Assembly: GCA_002286855.1 (NCBI GenBank)
Contig: NRSV01000115.1
Span: forward strand, 23,646 to 55,517
Source: Bipolaris cookei
Taxonomy: Eukaryota > Ascomycota > Dothideomycetes > Pleosporales > Pleosporaceae
Direction: 5' to 3'
Length of the DNA: 31,872 bases
Position numbers and translations under genes: made by a program. Positions 9,510 to 19,153 of the stretch are shown here, one piece after another; position 1 is the first letter of the stretch, and each line of letters starts with the position of its first letter. The notes beneath the pieces were generated by a model. That model was not told the origin of the DNA. It saw only the letters and a list, made by a program, of their open reading frames with translations, and made no database searches.

Positions 9510-10849
9510 ATGGATCCAATTCAAAAAGCGATTGAAGAAATCGAATCGCGCGAACCAGGAGATGATTTCTCGTACGGCAAAGTTGCTGCCAAGTACGGTG
9601 TTGAGCGTAGCACGCTGGCTCGAAGGCACCAAGGGCTTTCAACAACCCGCAACGCTGCGCACCAAGTACTCCACCCAGAACACGAAGCTGAGCTTGTACA
9701 ATATATCAAAACGCTTCATGAGCGAAGTTTGCCTCCTTCAAGAGTAATGATACAACAGTTTGCCAGCCAGCTGGCTGGTAAACCGGTCTCCAGAAGCTGG
9801 GTTACCCGGTTTATCCACCGCCATCCCAAGTATCTCATCTCACGCTACACCAAAGGCATGACCAAGGAACGGACTAAAGCTGATTCCGGAGCCAAATACA
9901 ACTNGCTACCCATACGCTTCAGCCACTTGATGTGGTGATGTTCAAACCCCTTGCACAAGCTTACTCAAATGAGCTGTCCGGATACCTCCAGGACAGTCAG
10001 GGGTTACTCAATTTGACCAAAGGAGACTTCTTCCCGCTCTTCTGGAGCTCCTGGAACAGCGTATTCAAACCTCCACTCATCAAGAGGTCTTTTGAAGCCA
10101 CGGGTATATACCCACCCAACCCAGACGCTGTACTCAAGAAGTTTGCCAAGGAGGCTTCAGATTCTGACAGCAGTCAGTCAGTCCTCTCCGGTGAGGATTG
10201 GCTCAAGCTCAAGTCAATTGTACGCCGTGAGGTGAAGGATCAGAGCAGTAAAGACGTCAAGAAGCTTCAACGAAGTTTACACCACATTGCAGCTCAAAAT
10301 CAACTCCTCCACGGTGAAATCCGGGGCCTCAAGCGGTCCCTGGCCATCAAGGAGAGGCGACCAAAGCAGAGCTACACCCTCCAGCTTGATGAGGACGAGG
10401 TTTACCATGGGGGAGCCAAATTGTGGTCGCCCAGGAGTGTACAACGAGCTCGCGATCGTCGGGCTTCACAACAACAACAAGCCGAGCTTGAAAAGCTTCA
10501 AAAAGCCAAGCAAGCCGAGATCAAGAAGGCAGCTCGCGATTGTGAGCTTCAACTCAAAGCTGTGAGGCGTGTAGAGCGGGAGAAACGGGCGGAGGAGAAG
10601 AGAAAAGATGACGCTGCAAAGCAGGCCAAGAAACAACACCAGCAGCTCATCAACAACACCAAAAAGCTTATAAAATTATCCCAAAAGGGTAAGCGCAAGG
10701 CTTCAACAGCTCACAAGCCAGCTGCAAAGCGTCAGAAACGTGTTGTGGGTGGTACAGCTTCTGTGGGAGCCCGGGTAGTTGCACAGCCAGTTCCACCCAA
10801 AACCACCAGAACGCGTACAATCCGCCGCCCAAAAAAAGATTTAGACTAG
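9510..10849 (+). pseudogene. Transposase of element C lacking most of its catalytic domain
   Basis: The start is the ATG at 9510 (MDPIQKAIEEIESREPGDDF), followed by the helix-turn-helix (GKVAAKYGVERSTLARRH) and a second DNA-binding domain (SRSWVTRFIHRHPKY). The frame runs to about codon 131 (GAKYN). After the N at 9904 it resumes out of register by two bases with ATHTLQPLDVVMF, the motif holding the third catalytic Asp, and continues to the stop at 10849 through a long Lys/Arg/Gln-rich coiled tail. By comparison with element X about 170 residues are missing, including the first two catalytic Asp. The piece from 9932 lacks the DNA-binding domain. It cannot encode an active transposase as written. 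Confidence 0.88.
9904..9904. other. Undetermined base at the internal break of element C
   Basis: The sequence reads ACTNGCTACC. The base sits exactly where the transposase loses its catalytic core and its frame, which suggests an assembly join across a repeat rather than a simple ambiguous call. Confidence 0.8.
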
Positions 10850-11001
10850 CGCAAAGTCTTCGCAGGCTATTATATAGTATAAATCTACTTTTGCGCAATT
10901 ATATCACGATTTGTTGAGGCGTTACAGCTGCAATACTCATGAAGCTGTTGTGTTGTGGGTGGGGCGTTGCGCGAACCCGGGCATTACGCGAACCTCTACT
11001 G

Positions 11002-13462
11002 TAGTGCTCGGCAGTCTGCTGCAAAGAACTGTTTCCGAAAAGTAAACTAGGATAGAAGCCTGCTTTGGCAACCTTCCGCGTAGTCGAAATGCCTGTCCCA
11101 ACGGATACGAAGTGATCTGCACGTCTCAGCTTAGGAGCGATTTTGTGCAGCTCTTGTACGGCAAGCATGCAGGGATTGTTGTCGCTCAGCCCGCCATCCA
11201 TGAATGTACTATGACCAGGTATCTTATGTGGCGTGAAATACCTATGGCTATCAGGTATCAGTTCGTCGGTCATGATTTGGGACACTTACCATGGAGCGGC
11301 TGACCTACATCGTGCACTATTTTTGTAAGCGTTGAATTTTTGTTGCGACAGAGCAACTTACGCGTCCTTGATGCGTATCTCACTTGTCGCATCTTCTGAG
11401 CGTAAAAGCCGGTATGTTGATATATTTGCATATTCCTGATCGTTGTATCTTGAAGTCGATCCGTTATAGCTCGTTACTAGACATGTGTCGAGTGTGTCGG
11501 CATCGACGACAGGAAGACCGACTCGCGCTCCAATCGAAGACACATATTCAAGGTCTAGCATAGTAGAGTCACCAAAGACCTCCGTTAGTGCATCCTCAAT
11601 ATCGCTGGCAGGAAAACGGCCATGGCGACACGAAGTGATGAGGGTGTAAATTGTGGCAAGCAAACCTAAACCTAATTGGCTTCGCCCACGAAATATGCGC
11701 GCTGACAACTGGTCGAACAAAGTAAAAGATTCCTCGGCTCGCATGCCCAAACCGTAAATAGCGAGGATCACCAAAGCACCTGCACGACAATTAGCTAGAT
11801 GCGGGTATGAGAATACAAAAACTACAAGATCCCTGCAGTAACGTACCTGAACTTGTTCCGTAAGCGAGGTCAAAGTGTTCTTGGATTGGCATATCGAGAT
11901 CTATAGCTTTTTCGAGTGCGCAAAGAAACTGAATGGGAATTGCTGCACGGATGCCACCACCATCAATAGACAGCACACGAAGACCAGCAGTGGCAGGCTT
12001 TACGCGCACAGTGGCTTCGCATGACTGGGAGCAAATAGGGCAGCGATCTAACTCGTATAGGTGTGGATCCTTTTCTGAACAACTTCCCATGGTCGTGAAG
12101 CATTTCTCGCAGATCAAATGGCCACACTTGAGCTTATGTTCCGGATCTGCTTCCACGCAAGCTAAACAGACCTTGTGAAGCTTTCTGGCCGCAAGAAAAG
12201 GTTGAAACTCCGCTAATAATCTCTTGCGAGCATCTGGACAAAGTATCATACTTCTTTGCACGAAATGCCGTTCGATAAGTGAAACCAGTTGACTGCCAAG
12301 CAGGAGGACTGGATTGTCATCATGTCTGGAACATTTTAGTGCTTTGTTTCCAGCTGCTTTTATACAAGCGGACTTGTAGTGAGTCGTGAATACTTTAAGC
12401 GGATCAAAGACTTATGCAAGTTAGCAAATCGAAGCTACTTGACTCTACAAAATACTGACAAGGCACATCGTATGCATAATTATCGACCGTAAAACAGCCT
12501 GCAACAAATGGAATTGCAAACTCCAACATCTCGTTGAAGTTATCGACTGAGTCGAAAACAACGCTCAGATACGTCTGCAAGCGCGCAGGTACGGGGCGGT
12601 GGGATCGCGACGCAGCAATAATGTTGAACGGAGCTTGCTCATTGCTGATAAAATGATCGCAAGCCTGACGGAACAGAAGATCAAGGTGCACTGCATTTAG
12701 GAGAGTGTAGGTGCGAACACGTTCGTTTCTGCTCGTATCTAATTCGCGTTTAATGCGGTCGGTCAGCGTCTGGGTGCTAGTATGCTTCACGTACACAGAG
12801 AGGCGAGAAGTCAGGTCAAGCTGAGGCTGTTTCAAACGCGTACGTAAGAGCTCCACTAGGTAGTCTTTCAAAACGGCCTCGTTTCGCTTTTCTGAAGATC
12901 TTGCCATGAAGAGTAATTGAGGCTGTGCTTCGACACTGGCGTCCTGGCTGAGTGCCTGCTCAAGCCAGGGTACCATATGATTCACCTGATTCTGCACATC
13001 ATGATTCCCTGTAGAGAAGAAGCACACCACGTCCGTAAATGGGCGGAGTAGTCTACGATGGAGACTGTCGAAAGCCTCACGTAAACTAGCCACTTCCCAT
13101 TGCAATGCACGTACATTTTGTCGGTGACAAGGAGCGGCTGCTGGCTCTGCGACGGACGTACTCCGCTTCGAGATATCTTCGTATGCAATTAGCATTGGAT
13201 GGTCACTAAAAGCGGTAGCTGAGTCTAATTGTAAAGTCACTCCATAAGAAGCTCGGCCATTCACGCAGGTTCTACTAGTGGGAAATGCATTGGCTAACAA
13301 TGTTCCCTTTGTAGCGCTGCCAAGTATGACTACCAGACTCGGACTCTTAATAGCAGGTTTTTCGAGTCTTGTGACAATGTCGTTCAGAGTACTAGCACAA
13401 CGCAACAGAAATTTATCTTTTCCATAGAGAGACAACCAGGACCCGTGCTTGCAGCTTTGCAT
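11002..13462 (-). pseudogene. P-loop-like/RING/patatin phospholipase gene, 3' end cut by element C
   Basis: Five exons join in phase: 13462-12460, 12410-11847, 11779-11362, 11316-11290 (27-bp micro-exon) and 11247-11002, giving about 752 residues before the transposon. Introns are 49, 67, 45 and 42 bp. Residues 44-60 (VVILGSATKGTLLANAF) resemble a degenerate Walker A in a nucleotide-binding-like N-terminus. A RING-type zinc finger spans about 416-462 (CLAC, CGHLICEKC, CPIC). A patatin domain follows: glycine loop DGGGIR (~484-489), nucleophile motif GTSSG (Ser521) and dyad Asp688 in FMDGGLSDNNP. Patatins hydrolyse acyl lipids. The frame continues from FVSVGTGI into the terminal repeat of element C and stops at 10899, adding 35 foreign residues. 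The catalytic dyad is present but the normal C-terminus is lost. An in-frame stop lies three codons before the chosen ATG, so an upstream exon is possible. Confidence 0.8.
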
Positions 13463-14465
13463 AATTATTTAAGCACGACAGCTGACCAGAAGACGTACTT
13501 AGAATGCGGCTTTACGACGGCTTAGTGAGTAGTAACTTAGTTAGGCGTTGATATGTTATATAACGCCAGTATGACCGCGACTGCATGAGTAGAGTGATAA
13601 AATGCTTCCTTTACCCATATGTAATACGTAAGCACTTTTTAATCATGATAAAAATCAAACCAATGACAAAGCGATATGCAATTCTATATCCACGCGCGCA
13701 TGATCAGTAGCCTTTTCCCTCCTGAAGGTGCGATGGTGAACAGAACATAGCATAGCGATGCTGTTGCTATCGATCCTGAATCACAGACGTAAAGTAGCTG
13801 CAAAGTGACTATAGAGACTTCAAACGACCATGCTGAGCATTACTCACAATTCAGTGCGACAGATTCATCAAGTATGACATAAGAAGAGCAGTGATTTAAG
13901 TCAACTCAGAAAAAGCGGAGAATTAGGTGAGCAACCTCGTTGGATAGATATGTCTGGTGGTAAAAGGCTCGCTGAAAATTTGATTCTGCTATCAGTCAGT
14001 GTGTTGACACGTAAGCAGCATGATGATTTTTGCATGTCGTTCAGAGAAATTATTCTTACAGGGCACATCCGGTGATCCTCTTGTTGAAGATAATAAGAAC
14101 TTGTGGAAAATATGCTTTCTCCGGCTATTCGAAAGTAGTGACAATTCTCCACCCTTACCTCGCAGCGCATGGAGAATGATACATTTTTAAATCCAGAAGT
14201 TTCCGCTTCTTGCATGCTGTATAGCTTCCCGCTTATATGATTCATTAATTCATCCAGTGTATGGAATATTGGCTCCAGTAGTGTTCGGTTTGGAAACTTC
14301 GCAGATAAGCGACCGGAGGCATGGCTAACGACAGCTAAGATTATTTTGATAAATCCGTTAGCTATCGAGAGAGACGCGACGTGGGATCAATGACCGATTA
14401 ACTAGTTGTAAAAATCGGAAGTTGCAAGTGTACAGAAAGATTCCGAATTCGCATAATCCAGTTCA
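13463..14465. other. About 1 kb upstream of the patatin gene, with one unassigned open frame
   Basis: This should contain the patatin promoter. A minus-strand frame at 13901-14245 (114 codons, starting MNHISGKLYSMQEAETSGF) matches no family I know. It contains a good intron candidate (GTAAGA to GCAG, complement of about 13990-14068) that, if spliced, changes the tail to NQIFSEPFTTRHIYPTRLLT. It could be a real small gene, an exon remnant or chance. The plus-strand frame at 14466-14783 is no more convincing. Confidence 0.3.
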
Positions 14466-14783
14466 ATGAAGATCCCTAGAGCATCCGGTAGAAAACCAAC
14501 TGGCAATGAAGAGCGTTCTTCCAGAGACGGAAACAAGGGCAGGGCTTTCGCTCGGCCAGCTTACTACGTCGCAGGCTCGTACATGTGCAACCTCCAACAA
14601 GTTTCCAGCCAGCAGAGTAGCATGGTGCAGCTCGTTCTTGCCATGGCGGCTCTCAGCCTTGATAAAGGGAATACGGAGGAGATGGCTGAGGGGGAATGTC
14701 AGGACTCCAATCTAAGTATGACCGCTAAATCCCCTCAGCAATCTTTAGCTCTAGACAGCGAGTATGTGTTTGTATACAAATGA

Positions 14784-15247
14784 CTGCGCAGTTAGGAGAT
14801 CTTTCTTATAGTAAAAATGATATACTTGTTAATTAGTACACAAAACAAGGGGGTTGATAGCCTAGCTAGAGGTGCTAAGATTGGAGCTCAAGCTGCATCC
14901 CCCTTCAGCAGCGCCAGCCGGGCCGTTAACTACTTACCTTTGGATGACTAACATATCGGCCACGTTCTAGCCTGTAATAGTTACTCGCTAGCTATATCTA
15001 TATCCTTATGTATCTTGCATGTCCATCCCTTCTTGCTTCTCAATGCGCTCCTACCGTTGATGGCATTATGTAGTTAATATTGCGTTTCCGCATTCCAGAC
15101 CCACAATATTGGTACTTGAGAAGACAAACTGAATCATCAGTAGCTTGCAGTCTCGAAAATCTTCTTAATCATCCCTTAGCTTGATCTCAACCCATTTGCA
15201 AATCGATCGAAATTGGGCTTGATGGAACAGGTGGACGATACATCTCT
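14784..15247. other. Non-coding spacer
   Basis: No recognisable gene, repeat end or RNA gene in this stretch. It leads into the fold-back repeat that starts at about 15248. Confidence 0.4.
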
Positions 15248-15630
15248 GGCATACCAGCCTGGTGGAATTCCACTAGCTGGGAATTCCTCAAGCATAGAAT
15301 TCCACAATCCTAGAATTTCATGTACCGGTCGTGCACTTAGCATACTTGGGAACAAGCAAGCGTGCTTGCTTGCTTGCTTGTTACGCTTGGTTGCTAATTT
15401 AGAGGAGCCCGCTTGGCTTGCACTTAATTGGTGAAGGTTTATAGAGAGGCGCTTGGCTTGCCTGAATAGGCAAGCAACCAAGCGTAATATGCAAGCAACC
15501 AAGCAAGCGTGCTTGCTTGCTTGCTTGTTCCCAAGTATGGCACTTAGAGACTACTCACATGAAATACCACCTAGGTGGGATACCACACACATGGAATTCC
15601 ATAGTAGGTGGAATTCCATAAATCGCTTAG
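15248..15630. repeat. Old fold-back (inverted-repeat) element carrying the MITE
   Basis: The segments 15248-15322 and 15557-15630 are imperfect inverted repeats built around several GGAATTCC palindromes, for example CTAGAATTTCATG on the left facing CATGAAATACC on the right. Apart from the MITE only a short loop lies between them. The imperfect arms suggest an older element into which the MITE at 15341-15539 was later inserted. Outer boundaries and target duplication are not clear. Confidence 0.5.
15341..15539 (+). mobile_element. hAT-type MITE, copy 1 (199 bp)
   Basis: The ends are perfect inverted repeats beginning CATACTTGGGAACAAGCAAG, and an exact 8-bp target duplication GCACTTAG flanks them (15333-15340 and 15540-15547), the size produced by hAT transposases. 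The interior is non-coding and dominated by AAGC/GCTT tetranucleotide runs that can fold into hairpins. Copy 2 at 25695-25893 is in the opposite orientation and, by my alignment, differs at one base out of 199. No hAT transposase is encoded in the window, so mobilisation would be in trans. Confidence 0.93.
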
Positions 15631-15639
15631 CATAGGTAC

Positions 15640-16696
15640 TAATGGCTGACAGAGAAGCTTGCTCTCACTCAAAGGCACACTAAGGCTTAATGTAAGCTTA
15701 CGCCGTTGTTATATTCTATGTTTCCACTATTCCAGAAATGCGCTATCTTAAAAATGAGCTTGGACACTAATGAAACCGCTTCGAAAGCCTAAATCATGGC
15801 CCATAAGGATGAACAATGGCCTGGTGAGAAAGAACATCTGGAAAGTGGACTGACAATGACTTGCCCACGGCCAATATACATGAAAACTCTCAAGGTAGAC
15901 TATAATCAGTAACAAGCTTTACCTAACAACATAGAGGCTCTAATAATTAAAGAAGTAGAAGAAGAAAAAGAGTGAGGGGGAAGTTCAGGCCCCTCTACCA
16001 ACATAGTGCTGTTAGTAGACTGCACCTCGATGTAGAGCGAGGTCAGTTCAGGCAGGGTAAGGCTTAGTAATTAGTAGCGCATCTAGCATAGACTAAGACT
16101 CAAGCACCAAGTAAAGTTATTCCGAATAATACAACACCACTAAGAACACTCAAACTCATTTTCCAGTAAGCACAGTGGCAATAGCTGTTGCTTTGCAACT
16201 TGTTTTCCCTGCAGGTAATGATGCGATGACGCTTACTTTGCAGCTTATGCTTAGTACCTAGCGTAGCACAGTCTGATGTGTATGTAACTGCAATTACTAA
16301 GTTAATTAACTAATGAATTAGGAAAACTTTTATTGATCCTTTCTTTTGCATACCTCCTTCTATATTCTCAACTTGCCAATCCTTCCTAGGAAGACAGCTT
16401 GGTTCTACGGACAGGGGATACATCAATTTCGTTTAGGAAGCTACACCGTATAAGATTTTCTGTTAGATTATTCGAGTTGTCTCTTTCACACTACGCATTC
16501 TGCCATTGTAGAAGCTCCAAGTGAGAGCACGAATACTAACATAAAAATTAACTCTACTCTTCCTTTAGCTACGACTTAGGGCTACAAATAGAACATAGAT
16601 AAGCAAATAGGTAAAAAGATATTGGAAATGATGCTAAGATAGAGGGAACATCTCTTGTGCAACTAGTATGCGCTAGGTGCGATAAGGAATGAGTGA
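15640..16696. other. AT-rich non-coding stretch
   Basis: No gene or repeat end is recognisable in about 1 kb. Purine-rich and low-complexity segments occur (for example around 15950-15980). Confidence 0.4.
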
Positions 16697-17086
16697 AAAA
16701 AACTTCTTTCTAAAAGTTTCCAAACTAATATAAGAGGCACTGACGGCAGTACAGCTCTTAATGAAGCTATTTCTTGGGGTGACACGGAACTTATCAATTT
16801 ACTTTTGAAAAATGAAGCAAATATCAAATCGAAGCACAAACAAGGCAATATGACACTTTATAAAGCAGCGATTAGTGGTAAGGACGAAGTTGTCAGTCTC
16901 TTAGAAAAAAACACAAATATCGATACAGAGAACAAGAAAGGCAACACGGCGCTCCATGAAGCAGCTGTTCATGGTAGGGTCAGAACTATTAGTCTTCTCC
17001 TAGGCGAAGGCGCAAAAGTCAATGCAAAGGACTTTAACATAACAGCTAGACAAGATATATACCCAAGACCAATAATATTTCTGTAA
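16697..17086 (+). pseudogene. Ankyrin-repeat protein fragment
   Basis: An open plus-strand frame after a TGA at 16694-16696 reads three consecutive ankyrin-type repeats: GSTALNEAISWGDTELINLLL, then GNMTLYKAAISGKDEVVSLL and GNTALHEAAVHGRVRTISLLL with a following NAKD. It then diverges (ITARQDIYPRPIIFL) and stops at 17086. There is no ATG at the start of the homologous region; the first in-frame ATG is at 16849, inside the second repeat. Ankyrin repeats are protein-binding modules. This is most likely a remnant of a larger ankyrin protein. It is also unusually AT-rich. Confidence 0.75.
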
Positions 17087-17608
17087 GCCCAGAAGTACCA
17101 TGTATAGTCACGTGGTTACTCACTGACTAATAACACTGTATTTAAACTTGCTCCTATCATGATACACACAACAATACACGACACTTTTTTATTCCCTCAA
17201 CTGCTTACACTCTTCTATAAGATGAGTTCTATTTCTATACTCCTTCCTAGGTGTTGGCCTGACTGTTTTCTATCACCTTTACTGCTCTGAGTCCTTGTGC
17301 TAGCATCGGTCGCCATATGTTGTAGTGATCCACTATGGGAGTATTCAGAAGTCAGAGACCAGGGAGGGTTCGTGGATGAGATATCGAATTAGATGTCTTA
17401 GGATCCGTCTTCTGAGCCTCAATGACCTATTGAGGCTCATCGTTACGTACCTCTCTCTTGCCTAAGCTCCATATCTCATATCTGTCTAACCTAGCCTCAA
17501 CAGCCCGTCGGTGCTCTAACATCACGCTTTCAATGTTGCGCTGTTCTCTCCTTCGCTGATTCGCGCTCTACCACAGTAAGACCAGTGGGCTTCATCGTGC
17601 TCGTTGTC
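17087..17608. other. Spacer downstream of the alcohol dehydrogenase
   Basis: Non-coding as far as can be seen. It contains the hairpin at 17413-17439. The 3' untranslated region of the dehydrogenase (minus strand) should occupy the right-hand part. Confidence 0.4.
17413..17439. repeat. Perfect 11-bp hairpin
   Basis: TGAGCCTCAAT, a 5-base loop GACCT, then ATTGAGGCTCA. It lies about 170 bp past the stop codon of the dehydrogenase. It could fold in the transcript or be a fold-back remnant; no function can be assigned. Confidence 0.5.
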
Positions 17609-18823
17609 TTACTCAGCATTGAAATCCACAACAGCCCGTCCCGCAATCTCACCCCTCCTAAGTTTTTGCACCGCCTCATCAAACTTGCTCAATGGGTACA
17701 CCGTATATATTGGTTTCAACAGCCCTCTCTTTGCAAAGTCTAAAGTTTTGTCCACATCCGCCATAGAGCTTACTAGCGTGCCTTGAACAACCTGCTTCTT
17801 ATAGCACATTTGATTCGGATCGACATGGATGAGCTGTGTGCCCGCTGGTGGCAAGCCGATACACATGACGCGGCCGCCTACTCGGCCGCCAAGCATGGGG
17901 ATGGAAGACGGATACGTCTGCACGGCGGTAACGAAAACGGCATGGGCGCCGATACCATCACAGATCTGGATCACTTCTTCAGTGACGTTGGATGCCAATT
18001 TGAAGTCGACGAAGGCTTCTGCGCCTGCAGTTTCTAAGCAAAGTCTCCTCTTGTTCTCGCCAGTGTCGATGGCAATGGATCGCAGGCCCATTGCTTTGGC
18101 GAGCTGAATTCCTTGCATGCCGAGGCCGCCGCCTCCGCCGGGAAAAACAGCCCAGTCGCCTGGCTGGAGCCCAGAGGCCTTTATCGAAGTGTACATTGTA
18201 GATGCGGAGCACATGATAGGAGCTGCAATGAAGTCATCCACGCCATCGGGGATGATGGTGGTGTAGCGTTCAGGAGAGACGACATATTGCTTGAACGAAC
18301 CGTCGATCATTAGACCGGTGAAGACTGCATTGGCACAATAACATTCTTCATTAGTGTGACAGAATTCACATTCGCCGCAAGTAGCTTGAATTGGCTGCCA
18401 ACATGCAGGGTTAGCCACCAGCCTCTATCTTGGGAGCGGATGCAATACCTTGTAGCCAGCACGCATGCCAGGCTTGAGCATCGTGACTGCATGTCCAGTC
18501 TTTACGATAACGCCTGCACCCTCGTGCCCTGCACATGTCGTACCGAACTTTGACATCTTCGGTGAAGCCCAATCGTTGAGCATGAAATGAATATCCGAGT
18601 GACAAATTCCCGTCACATTGAGTTTGATGAGGACCTCATGAGGCTCTGTAACATACTCGTTAGCATTTCTGTATCTTTTTAAGTCCTACTAGTTTGTATA
18701 AAAATCAGCAAATCACTTACTGATCTCAGGGACAGGCACCATCTGCACCTCAACGCGAAATTCAGGGCCCTCGTTCACGACTACACCTGCCTTACACTCC
18801 TTCGGGACTTGAAAGACAGTCAT
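17609..18823 (-). CDS. Zinc-dependent alcohol dehydrogenase (medium-chain family), three exons
   Basis: Exons 18823-18721, 18645-18449 and 18394-17609 join in phase to 361 residues, a normal length for this family, which interconverts alcohols and aldehydes/ketones with NAD(P). Catalytic zinc ligands are Cys49 (GICHSD), His75/Glu76 (GHEGAG) and the Cys of IMCSAST. The structural zinc lobe is Cys106, 109, 112 and 120 (CGECEFC, ECYC). The nucleotide-binding loop is FPGGGGGLGMQG. Intron 1 (75 bp) has GTAAGT, GCTAAC and CAG. Intron 2 (54 bp) has GTATTG, GGCTAAC and GCAG, and removing it restores the family sequence AGYK-PIQATCGEC. No lesion is seen. Element X lies about 330 bp upstream of the start, so only a short native promoter remains. 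The exact substrate is unknown. Confidence 0.92.
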
Positions 18824-19151
18824 CTCGTTGTCTGTTATAGAGTCTTTTCTTTATTTATTATTTGTTTTGAAGTAACAGTCGGAGCCAAGTATGAGGGAGA
18901 GAGTGGAACAGTAAAAAAGTATCTAAATCTATTTAAGACATTTATGCTTTTAGAGATTGGCTTACGAGCACTGTTCTCACAACAATCCAGATGGAAGTCT
19001 CTTGGGCGTGAATGTTAGCTAAAGTGGAACATATGGACAATGTAATCCTATGGATTGGAACACTAGGGCCGTTGCAAACGATTTGATCCACGACCTTGTT
19101 CACCGCGCATTCCATCGGATCATTCGGCACCGCGCTGGAGCCGAGGGGCTT
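18824..19151. other. Upstream region of the alcohol dehydrogenase
   Basis: This 328-bp stretch holds the dehydrogenase promoter (minus strand) up to element X. An A/T-rich segment, ATAAATAAAG when read towards the gene, lies about 25-35 bp before the ATG. No other feature is seen. Confidence 0.4.
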
Positions 19152-19153
19152 TA

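Larger units (their letters stand above)
9420..11001 (+). mobile_element. Fot1/pogo-like transposon C, internally deleted or mis-joined
   Basis: Terminal repeats 9420-9460 and 10961-11001 match at 40 of 41 positions, with TA outside each (9418-9419, 11002-11003). The ends hold tandem 17-bp units GGTTCGCGTAACGCCCG and GGTTCGCGCAACGCCCC. The interior encodes the two ends of a transposase but lacks the central catalytic region. The break coincides with the only undetermined base of the window (9904). The left flank is LINE sequence and the right flank is the patatin gene, with neither continued on the far side, so the element may be a join between two copies. Confidence 0.85.

Noticed and set aside
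14466..14783. 105-codon plus-strand frame
   Set aside because: No domain, no supporting splice signals and an equally long overlapping frame; not distinguishable from chance.
15176..15635. Several open frames over the MITE on both strands
   Set aside because: They arise from AAGC/GCTT tetranucleotide repeats, and the same frames recur in the second copy at 25533-25902.
17413..17439. Hairpin as a transcription terminator
   Set aside because: Intrinsic hairpin terminators are bacterial; the genes here are fungal.
18425..18616. Short frame ending AGYKVLHPLPR as the end of a separate protein
   Set aside because: It is exon 2 of the dehydrogenase read into its 54-bp intron; removing the intron restores the family sequence.
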